From positions 1,178,001 to 1,242,000 of the forward strand of contig CM059194.1 in NCBI GenBank assembly GCA_030323885.1: 64,000 bases of DNA. The letters are read 5' to 3'. Source of the DNA: Branchipolynoe longqiensis (Eukaryota; Annelida; Polychaeta; Phyllodocida; Polynoidae). Below the pieces are notes generated by a model. The model was not told where the DNA came from. It did no database searches and saw only the letters and a list, made by a program, of their open reading frames with translations. Made by a program: the position numbers and the translations under genes. This document shows, one piece after another, positions 13,301 to 25,300 of the stretch. The stretch's first letter is position 1; every line of letters begins with the position of its first letter.

Positions 13301-16300
13301 GGGACGGCTGGTGTTGGGTCAGTGGCCGGCTGGTATCAGGACTGTGACTAGTGGGGTATCGGGTCTTAGTGCCGGTGGCCTGATTTCCTAGTGGGGCAGC
13401 ACTATAAAGTGACCATGAGTGTGCTCTCTCACAAGTCGGTACCCATCCTGATATGACCTTAGAAAAGTACTTACCCCTTGTGCTACTGTGAACATGTTTT
13501 AAGACTTCGGATGGCTCTTTAAGACTAATTTTGTCAACTTCATTTCAAACTCAGATGGCACATTCCCGAACAAGGGCTGCCTTGCTGCCGTGACCCCTTG
13601 TGACAGCGCATTGCTGTCACGCGTCAGTGGTTCTCGACAGTTGTCCTCAGGTGGTGGTGACAGCGCCAAGTCTCAGTCGCCACACTGCCAGCTGCACACA
13701 GAGCTGGTCTCTCAGGGGAGTAGTCAGGGCGACACCGGCATCCTGGAGAGTGTCGAGAACCAGGGCGGCTTTGGCACTTGTGGCATTACGCTCAGAGCCA
13801 TAGTGCAGCGGGTATTCTACAGACGAACTGCTGTCAGGTGAGATAGGCACCGACACCTCTCTTTTCTTCATCATCATCATCATCACCATCATCATCGTCA
13901 TCATCACCACCATCATCACCAATGCCATCATTATTGTGGCATTACGCTCAGAGCCATAGTGCGGTGGGTATTCTACAGACGAACTGCTGTCAGGTGAGAT
14001 AGGCACCGACACCTCTCTTTTCATCATCATCATCACCATCATCATCGTCATCATCACCACCATCATCACCAATGCCATCATTATTGTGGCATTACGCTCA
14101 GAGCCATAGTGCGGTGGGTATTCTACAGACGAACTGCTGTCAGGTGAGATAGGCACCGACACCTCTCTTTTCTTCATCATCATCATCATCACCATCATCA
14201 TCACCACCATCATCACCACCATCATCATCACCATCGCCATCATTATTGTGGAATTATGCTCAGAGCCATAGTGCAGTGGGTATTCTACAGGTAAACTGCT
14301 GTCAGGTGAGATAGGCACCGACACCTCTCTTTTCATCATCAGCACCATCATCACCATTAATGCCATCATTATTGTGGCATTACACTCAAAGCCATAGTGC
14401 AACGAATATTCTACAGGTGAACTGCTGTCAGGTGAGATGCGCACTGACACCTCTCTTTCATCATCACCATCATCTCATCATCATCAACGCCATCATTATT
14501 ATCGCATTACGCTGAGAGCCATAGTGCAGCGAGTATTCTACAGCCACCTGCTAGACACTCTCCTATGTATTGATATGTTTCTCTCAGCATATTACGCTAT
14601 AAATAAGCTGGAGTAGTATGTTGTAGGCTTTAATTATCCCACTTAATCTGATCATTCACACATTTTTACTTCACAACTGGTTAGCTCAGTATCGGGATAA
14701 TGTGACTGGGTGTGAAATTGGGTCATGGTGTCAGTGTTCTGGTCTCCCTGTAAGGCAACACTATAAAAGTCGTCCTCATGAGTGCGCACTGTCACAAGTT
14801 GGTACCCGTCCTGATATGACCATAGGTGTTCGTTTTTTTACGTCCCAGCAACATGTAAGGTCATATCAGGATGGGTATCAACTTGTAAGAGTGTCCACTC
14901 ATGAGAGACCAGGCCGCCGGCACCATGACCCGATATCCCATACAGTCACATTTTCCTGATATTTTTCTAACCAGTCCTTGTCCTGTCCTATTAATGCCGA
15001 GCGCCAGGCTATGTCGTGACAAGTACCAATTTTATAAGTCATTAGTTTGACTCGGCTGGGATTCAAACTCTTGACCTTCCACACGGGCGCGGGAAACCTG
15101 CGCTCTACCGATTCGGCCACCGCGTCGGGTGATATGACCTGAGATGTTACCAGGATGTAAAAAAACAATCTAATTCACAGATTAACTTACAGATCCTCTT
15201 CTGGCTGATCTAGGCTCTATTGGGCCTCTAATGCCAGCTTGTTATGGTTAAAAATGAACAATTTCGTTTGCACACATATGGAGGTGGCCCTGAAGCCATA
15301 AAATCGTGAAAGTCTATTCTCAAATGCTTCTACCGTTGGTGCTTCAACCACCTGGTCTGGAAGACTGTTTCACTGATCTGTCACTCGAAAGAAAAATGAG
15401 TGTTTCTAAACTTACTCGCTGTGTCTGCTACAGTTCAAGTGAGAAGAGTCCACGAACGCCGAGCCGTTTGACGTCACCTCGGCCCCGCCAATGTTTCTCA
15501 TCCTCACCACCAGGGGTCTCTGACCGGCAGCGAATCAGCCTGCTGCTCCAGGATAGTTCTGGCACCTGCTGTGAGGTGGCGCTGCCGCCGCGTGCCGAGC
15601 TGCTCGACAGGTGGCGCCCCCTGTGTGAGGGTGGTGAGGGGGCGGTATGGAGCTTCTCCGGCCTCAGACAGAACTACAGAACCAATAAGAATCGGTGGGC
15701 AATTCTATTCAATTATCTTCTAGAATATTACTCTTTTTTCCCTTTTTTTTTTCATAGCACTGCAGGTCAATGAGAATCGGTAGACAATTCTATTCAATTA
15801 TCTTGTAGAATATTACTCTCCCCCCCCCCCCCTTTTCTTCCATAGTCACGGCCCACGAACTGGACAGCCCAGGGCGGGATAACCGGAAATATAAAAGCCA
15901 GATAACATATCCAACAACAATATAAATCAAATCAATTTCAAACAAACATAACTCAACCACCTATTACGTACAAGCCTATGGACATGTAAATAAAATAGGC
16001 TAGTATAGAATTAAGTAGAAAAAAGCAGAAAACTCTTCCTAAGAAAACCCCAAAACACTAACATAGAACCTTAAGAAAACAACTAACATAGTAATAAGAA
16101 TAGAACAAAAATACAATGCCAAGAGGGCCCAAAAAAACTAACATAGCCTACTAAACGTACCAACATACTATCTATCTACTACTGAAATGCAGACAATCAA
16201 ATAACTTATCAGCAGCTACTGTCTGGTAAGACAACACCAACACTACAGCTGGCCAGCATTGAAAACAAGCCTGGATAGCCGGGCTTACATGCTATGGACA

Positions 16301-19300
16301 GAATACATACAGCCTCAATTTTAAACAAAATTAAAAAAATAGCACTGCAGGTCAATGAGAATCAGTAGTCAGTTCTATTCAAATACCCTTCTAGAATATT
16401 ACCCTTATTTTGTCTTTTCTTTTCCCCCAATTCAAGGCCCTGAAAAGCCTTGAATTCAACCTATTTTGGGTAATTAGTTTAAAAAAGCCTTGAATGCCAT
16501 TAAGCTGTCCCAATTGATCTAAATTTGTCTGAAATCGCATTTCGAAATGGCGATTTCGGATTAAATCCAAATGAAAATAGTCTTGAATTCCTATCAAAAA
16601 CAGCCTTAAAAAGCCTTGAATTGAATATCTTCACATGTGTACGGACCCTGCAAATGTGTATTTGACTGAGAGACTTTGTAATTTTGTTTATTTCAGCGAC
16701 CCTTGTTTGTTTAATGTGATTGAATCAGTGCATCCTGCAGAAGGGCTGGCTGTACCAGCCAACAGCTCCCAGAGCGACTCTCAGCAGGTGAGTCAATAGA
16801 TAAATGATTCACCCCGTACTTGCAGTATAGTAGGAGTGAATGACAATCAAGCAATCAATAGTTCCATCCTCTAGTCAAGGATTGGATGCAATGGTTCTCC
16901 ACTTATCCCGATGTTGTGCTGTTCTGATAGACTGTGAATAATTCAAGCCTGTCCACTGTGAAATATTTGTAAACCATGATGTTCTTGGTCTCCCTCTCCC
17001 TCTGCTGCCATTCACCTTCCCTTCCAACAATGTACGGTATATTGAACTCTGACGAATGATGTGGCCAAAATAAATAAGTTTCTTTGTCTGTATAGTGGCA
17101 AACAAGCTTTTCTTATTTTTAATTTTTCTGAGAACTTCTTTGTTGGTGATCTTCTTTATCCATGATATTTTCATCATCCTTCGATAAGTCCACATCTCAA
17201 ATGCTGCTAAACGTTTGTACATTTTCTTAGAGATTGTCCATGTCTCAGCCCCATACATTAGAGTAGACCACACATAACACTGAAGAATACGCTTCCTTGT
17301 TTGTATTAATATCTTACTTGATGTTAACACTCTATACATTTTGGAAGCAAATTTAGTGAATGACAACGTAGTCTAAATACAGGTGGAAACTGCTTTAGGA
17401 TGGAACAGGAAGTGGAATCCCTGGCTCCAGTATCAAATGGCTACTTATATCGGCACAAAGTTGGTGAAATAGGATAGAATGCAAAAAGACAAGATGGCGA
17501 TGATAGAATGCTGTCGGTTTCACTTTTAACGTTCATTAAGCTACATGCTTTATTATATTTTTCAACTCAAAAGTAGTGAGTAAATATGAAGATGTAAATG
17601 AACAATATATTTTGCTTCCTAAATTAAGAAGTTGTCTGCTCATTTCATTGACCCAGCATGTAGATCATTTACACCACTTTTTCTAGTGGGTTGGTTTTCA
17701 CCCCTACTGCAATTACTGAGTGAAACTGTTATCTAGTGAGTCAAGTTTGTTTATTGTTCTTCATTTCAGTCTTGAACTTCGTTTGCCCCATTTCAAGGCC
17801 TTGAAAAGCCTTGAATTTAACCTATCTTGTGTAATTAGTCTTGAAAAGCTTTGAATTCCATTAAACTGTCCCTACTGATCTAAATTAGTCCGAAATCGCC
17901 ATTCGGAATAAGATAATCCGACTTACCTACACACAATAAAACGCCAATACTCGCCTGAATTCCAATAAAAAAGAGCCATGAAAAGCCTTGAATTCCATAT
18001 CTTCACATGTGTACAGACCTTGCAAAGGAAGGTTTGTTTTATTTAACAATGCCTCTAGAGCACATTTATTTTCATATCATCGGCTATTGGACATCAAACA
18101 TACGGTCATTCTGACATATTTCTTTGGATGAAACCCGCTACCGCCATATAGGCTACAATCCTGCAATAATATCGATAACACTAATAATAATAACTATAAC
18201 AATAATAATAACAATGATAATAATAACTATAGCAACGATAATAATAACAATTAATGACAACAATAATACTAACAATACTAATAATATTAATAATAAATGT
18301 TACTAAATTGCAGTCGTCACCTCGGCACGTGAGTCACGTGAGCCAGGCGTTCTGCTACCGCCTGGTGGCGCCGTCTGGTGAGAGCTCGTGCAGGCTAGTG
18401 GGGCCGGGGTCCGGGTACCGGGCCTCTGTGCACTACAAGCTGGCCGACGTGGCCGCAGCCGTGACGAGAAAACCGCGCCTCACTGTCACGTGCAAGGTGA
18501 TCCTCACGCAGTCCCAGGTGAGTCTGATCATTCTCTGTCTTCTTCAGCAAACAATCCAACAGGCTCTCTCTACCTGTCTCTTCTCTCTTCTCTCTCTCTC
18601 TCTCTCTCACTCTCACCCTCACTCACTCTTTCTCTCTCAACCACTCACTCACTCTCACACTCACTCTCTCTCGCATTCACTCTCACTTGTTCTCTATCTT
18701 TCTCTTGTTCTCTGCTCTGTCTCTCTCCTCTCAAATTGTATGGCCTTGCGCCAACAATTTTACAATGCAAACACCATGCATGCATGATGTTTCGTGTAAA
18801 ACAAGAAGCAATCCTAGCTTTCTTGAGAGCGGCAGGACTATACCGCCTTGTATAGTCATAATAGTACATTAACTGATTAAGACAATTTTCACCAATTTAT
18901 CTAGAATTTTACCTGACCTCAAATTTGTTGTCGTAATCGTGGGCCTTTGACTTCAAAAGTATCTCTCGACACCTAGTTGATTGGGAAGCCTCAGTTGTCG
19001 AGGGACGCGTTGGTGCGCACCAGTGTCGCAGGCAGGGCGTGGCTTTCTGTTGCAGGGTGTGACTTTCTGTTGCAGGGCGTGGTCTCTCCACAACAGTGGT
19101 ACGTGGTTGATGACTCGCTACGTGCTCAGTCAGCAAGTGGCAGCCACGGCTACTGCAAGGTGACGGTGCAGGTGTCCTGTTGGCTGTCACCAGCTGTCCA
19201 CGAGGAACTCAAGTCTACAACACCCCTGCTCCTACTCAAGGATGTCGCAATGCAAAATGGTAATATTTTATGATTGCATAGTTGTTGGGTGTTTTTTTTT

Positions 19301-22300
19301 TCCTAACAATTTATTTTAAAATTTGATTGTGTCTGATCGTTCAAAAGGCAGTTTGACAAGGTGTTAACAGCAATATCAGATGAACCACAGATTCTATGAG
19401 ACATTCAGCAAACACCAGCAGATTCAAATTCATGACTACACATGACAAAACTGAACAGAGAGTCCTCACCACGTGTGGGGCCCTGATGGTGGAGTCTCCG
19501 ACTTGGCCCGAGCATACAGCTCAAACACTAATCTAATCTATCATATAAACGAAAAGTAACCTTCTTTACATAAAGGAAATGTGTTAGTAGTGCAGTTGTC
19601 CTGATATGACCTTAGATGTTGTCAAGATATTAAGCGCCAACAAACAAAAAGTAGTGAAGTAGTCTGCATTGACCTCTCAGGTAAGGACACATAGACAGGT
19701 AGGCGTAGATAGGATGATTGCATCAGGGAGCCTAGATAGGCTAATGGTTGGGACCCTAGCCCCGATTGCACCCGGGAGCCTATATAGGTTAATGGTTGGG
19801 ACACTAGCCTCAGAATGTCAAGAATTGTGTTTTTGAATTATACATAAGCATTATTTGGGTGGGAGTGCTTTGTTTTCATGCATTCCCCTTGATTACTGCA
19901 ATATCTGATGCAGGTTACTCCTAAGTAGCCTGTTCATCGGCCCACATGCTGCCAGGCGTCTAAAATAGATTGCAGGCGCCAACATATGTATACATCCCAC
20001 TGAATCTGCCGCCATTCGGCAGGTAATTCTTATTTAACGCTACATAGTCTGATGAAACCATCAAATTTACAAAACCAAAACAATTATCTAGATTTGATTC
20101 TACATATCCACCTTAAATACTAGTGCCCGTATTAAACATTTGTCGCCACATAGAAGGGAATACTGCGGCAATTTAATAGAACCTGTTACTGCAGAAGCCT
20201 ACGGTGTCAGACTTGTGGCGTGCTTGCCATAATTAATTTTGCCTGGTTGCACTTCCAATATCTCAAAAGTTAGCCACTTAAAATAAAAGTACTTCAAGCG
20301 AAAGTGTAATGATCAACTTAATATATTTATCTCCGAAAATGACAAACTCAAAACCATCGGACTATGCAACCTAAGCGGAGGTGCCTTTTGAGGTCCAGCC
20401 GTAGGTTACACTCATCCGACTATAACATGCAGCGCTGCGCTGTGTCTATGTGTGCTTACAAATAATCCATGTGGCAGCGAATGAGCCACTGTTGACCTTT
20501 TTTTTCAGGTCTCTATTTCTGTGATGGCTACAGTCGCGTATACCCGGCCTGCCATATCGCATCTATCCAGCACCAGCTGATAGAGTACAGCGAGTTGGCG
20601 GGTACCAGCCGGCTTCGAGCTGCGCCCACCTCCATTGCGCACCTCTCTGATGTCACCTGCATCTCCACCACAGACCTGGTCCTCGTCTCAGGTCAGTGAT
20701 GGGCCAGGCGTTCAGACTAACACTTTACGCAGTATGGGATTAGTGTAGGACCCTTCAGCACCTAATTTAGGGTATCTCACTATGTATAGTTGAGTTTTCT
20801 GATATCTGACTATAGTTGAGTTTTCTAGGATCTGACTATAGTTGAGTTTTTTAGGATCTGACTATATTGTTGAGTTTTCTAGGATCTGACCATAGTTGAG
20901 TTTTCTAGGATCTGACTACAGTTGAGTTTTCTAGGATCTGACTAGTATAACTGAGTTTTCTAGGATCTCACTGTAGTAGTTTTCTAGGATCTGACTATAG
21001 CAGTTTTCTAGCATCTGACTATAGTTGGATTTTCTAGGATATCATCGTAGTTCATATTTCTAGGACCTTACTATGTATGTCGTTGAGATTTCTAGGATCT
21101 GTCTATGGTTCAGATTTCTAGGGTTCTTATTTATAGCTGAGATTATCTAGAATGTCACTATATAGATTATCTAGGATGTCACTATTTATAGCTGACATTT
21201 CTAGATGTCACTATGTATAGATGACTAATATCTCACTATAATTGATTTTTTTCTTTAGGTTCTCACAATAACGAATATGAATGAAGAGGAAGTAAACATA
21301 AATGTGATAACCACCTTTTGATAATGTCTGAAAAGAGTTCCATAAAGGGGAGCCAGCCGGCATTTCACTTTCTACTTCTTACTCCGTCCATGTTTCCGGC
21401 TCACCGACTGGTTACCAGAGAGCAAGGAGACACAGCCCTTTGACTCAACTCTCATTTCTCTTTTCTTTTTTTTCTCCCAGGCTTACTTCTCCCCCTGATC
21501 AAGGGAGTTGTTTGCTTGGGTGGGGCCCTATCCAGCTTTTTCACTGTTTCACTTTGTTCTTGACTACAGATCCCACCTTTTCCCATCCCTTCCTCCTGAA
21601 CCGTCGGCTACTGGATGCAATTGCACAGCTACAATCGGACCGGTAATCTGGTACTGCTCCAATGACTCATTGTTATTGTTGTAAAGTACCCCCTGCTTCT
21701 ACAACCGCTCCACTTGAAGTTAAATCTTCATTCCGAAAAATGGACTGATTTATCAGTGCCGTTCTATAGTGCTGCAGCCTGTAACTGTCAAGGTTATGAA
21801 CCACCCAAGAGTCAGTTTGCTGTGAAAATGGCGGTAAACCATCACCTGTCAATCACTCTATTGCCGCAGTTACATGACTTGTATCTGTAGGTGACGTCAC
21901 AGGTGTGAATGAGAATGCTGCCTACATGTGGGAGGAGTGTGACAAGTGTACATCATCCTATCTGTAGATGATGTCACAGGTGTGAATGAGAATGCTGCCT
22001 ACACGTGAGACGAGTGTGACAAGTGTACATCATCCTATCTGTGGGTGAGGTCACAGGTGTGAATGAGAATGCTGCCTACACGTGGGAGAAGTGTGACAAG
22101 TGTACATCATCCTATCTGTAAGTGACGTCATAGGTGTGAATGAGAATGCTGCCTACACGTGGGAGGAGTGTAATAAATGAACATCATCCTATCTGTAGGT
22201 GACGTCACAGGTGTGAATGAGAATGCTGCCTACACGTGGGAGGAGTGTGACAAGTGTACATCATCCTATCTGTAGGTGACGTCACAGGTGTGAATGAGAA

Positions 22301-25300
22301 TGCTGCCTACACATGAGACGAGTGTGACAAGTGTACATCATCCTATCTGTAGATGATGTCACAGGTGTAAATGAGAATGCTGCCTACACGTGAGACGAGT
22401 GTGACAAGTGTACATCATCCTATCTGTAGATGATGTCACAGGTGTGAATGAGAATGCTGCCTACACGTGAGACGAGTGTGACAAGTGTACATCATCCTAT
22501 CTGTGGGTGAGGTCACAGGTGTGAATGAGAATGCTGCCTACATGTGGGAGGAGTGTGATAAGTGTACATCATCCTATCTGTAGGTGACGTCACAGGTGTA
22601 AATGAGAATGCTGCCTACACGTGGGAGGAGTGTGATAAGTGTACATCATCCTATCTGTAGGTGATGTCACAGGTGTGAATGAGAGTGCTGCCTACACGTG
22701 GGAGGAGTGTGATAAGTGTACATCATCCTATCTGTAGGTGATGTCACAGGTGTGAATGAGAATGCTGCCTACACGTGGGACGAGTGTGACAAGTGTACAT
22801 CATCCTATCTGTAGGTGACGTCACAGGTGTGAATGAGAATGCTGCCTACACGTGAGACGAGTGTGATAAGTGTACATCATCCTATCTGTAGGTGATGTCA
22901 CAGGTGTGAATGAGAGTGCTGCCTACACGTGGGAGGAGTGTGATAAGTGTACATCATCCTATCTGTAGGTGACGTCACAGGTGTGAATGAGAATGCTGCC
23001 TACACGTGGGAGGAGTGTGATAAGTGTACATCATCCTATCTGTAGGTGACATCACAGGTGTGAATGAGAATGCTGCCTACACGTGGGAGGAGTGTGATAA
23101 GTGTACATCATCCTATCTGTAGGTGATGTCACAGGTGTGAATGAGAGTGCTGCCTACACGTGGGAGGAGTGTGATAAGTGTACATCATCCTATCTGTAGG
23201 TGACGTCACAGGTGTGAATGAGAATGCTGCCTAGACGTGGGAGGAGTGTGATAAGTGTACATCATCCTATCTGTAGGTGACGTCACAGGTGTGAATGAGA
23301 ATGCTGCCTACACATGGGAGGAGTGTGATAAGTGTACATCATCCTATCTGTAGGTGACGTCACAGGTGTGAATGAGAATGCTGCCTACACGTGGGAGGAG
23401 TGTAATAAGTGTACATCATCCTATCTGTAGGTGATGTCACAGGTGTGAATGAGAATGCTGCCTACACGTGGGAGGATTGTGACAAGTGTACATCATCCTA
23501 TCTGTAGGTGACGTCACAGGTGTAAATGAGAATGCTGCCTACACGTGGGAGGAGTGTGATAAGTGTACATCATCCTATCTGTAGGTGACGTCACAGGTGT
23601 GAATGAGAATGCTGCCTACACGTGAGACGAGTGTGACAAGTGTACATCATCCTATCTGTAGGTGACGTCACAGGTGTGAATGAGAATGCTGCCTACACGT
23701 GGGAGGAGTGTGATAAGTGTACATCATCCTATCTGTAGGTGACGTCACAGGTATGAATGAGAATGCTGCCTACACGTGAGACGAGTGTGACAAGTGTACA
23801 TCATCCTATCTGTAGGTGACGTCACAGGTGTGAATGAGAATGCTGACTACACGTGGGAGGAGTGTGACAAGTGTACATCATCCTATCTGTAGATGACGTC
23901 ACAGGTGTGAATGAGAATGCTGCCTACATGTGGGAGGAGTGTGATAAGTGTACATCATCCTATCTGTAGGTGACGTCACAGGTGTGAATGAGAATGCTGC
24001 CTACACGTGAGACGAGTGTGACAAGTGTACATCATCCTATCTGTAGGTGACGTCATAGGTGTGAATGAGAATGCTGCCTACACGTTAGACGAGTGTGACA
24101 AGTGTACATCATCCTATCTGTAGGTGACGTCACAGGTGTGAATCAGAGTGCTGCCTACACGTTAGACGAGTGTGACAAGTGTACATCATCCTATCTGTAG
24201 GTGATGTCACAGGTGTAAATGAGAGTGCTGCCTACACGTTAGACGAGTGTGACAAGTGTACATCATCCTATCTGTAGGTGACGTCATAGGTGTGAATGAG
24301 AATGCTGCCTACACGTTAGACGAGTGTGACAAGTGTACATCATCCTATCTGTAGGTGATGTCACAGGTGTGAATGAGAATGCTGCCTACACGTGGGAGGA
24401 GTGTGATAAGTGTACATCATCCTATCTGTAGGTGACGTCACAGGTGTGAATGAGAATGCTGCCTACACGTGGGAGGAGTGTAATAAATGAACATCATCCT
24501 ATCTGTAGGTGACGTCACAGGTGTAAATGAGAATGCTGCCTACACGTTAGACGAGTGTGACAAGTGTACATCATCCTATCTGTAGGTGATGTCACAGGTG
24601 TGAATCAGAATGCTGCCTACACGTGGGAGGAGAGTGATAAGTGTACATCATCCTATCTGTAGGTGATGTCACAGGTGTGAATGAGAATGCTGCCTACACG
24701 TGGGAGGAGTGTGATAAGTGTACATCATCCTATCTGTAGGTGACGTCACATGTGTGAATGAGAATGCTGCCTACATGTGGGAGGAGTGTGACAAGTGTAC
24801 ATCATCCTATCTGTAGGTGATGTCACAGGTGTGAATGAGAATGCTGCCTACACGTGGGAGGAGTGTAATAAGTGTACATCATCCTATCTGTAGGTGACGT
24901 CACAGGTGTGAATGAGAATGCTGCCTACACGTGGGAGGAGTGTAATAAATGAACATCATCCTATCTGTAGGTGACGTCACAGGTGTAAATGAGAATGCTG
25001 CCTACACGTTAGACGAGTGTGACAAGTGTACATCATCCTATCTGTAGGTGATGTCACAGGTGTGAATGAGAATGCTGCCTACACGTGGGAGGAGTGTGAC
25101 AAGTGTACATCATCCTATCTGTAGGTTACGTCACAGGTGTGAATGAGAATGCTGCCTACACGTGAGACGAGTGTGACAAGTGTACATCATCCTATCTGTA
25201 GGTGACGTCACAGGTGTAAATGAGAATGCTGCCTACACGTGGGAGGAGTGTGATAAGTGTACATCATCCTATCTGTAGGTGACGTCACAGGTGTGAATGA

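Noticed and set aside
13647..14450. 267-codon - strand frame rich in Met and Ser
   Set aside because: Antisense reading of the exon 7-derived array and its cat/atc tracts.
21440..21646. Possible exon ctacag|ATCCC...GACCG|gtaatc following SPIDR exon 12
   Set aside because: It has AG and GT sites and joins in frame to exon 12, but it leaves phase 2, which gives a stop in exon 13. Exon 12 joined directly to exon 13 restores the conserved S-GVNESAAYTW junction.
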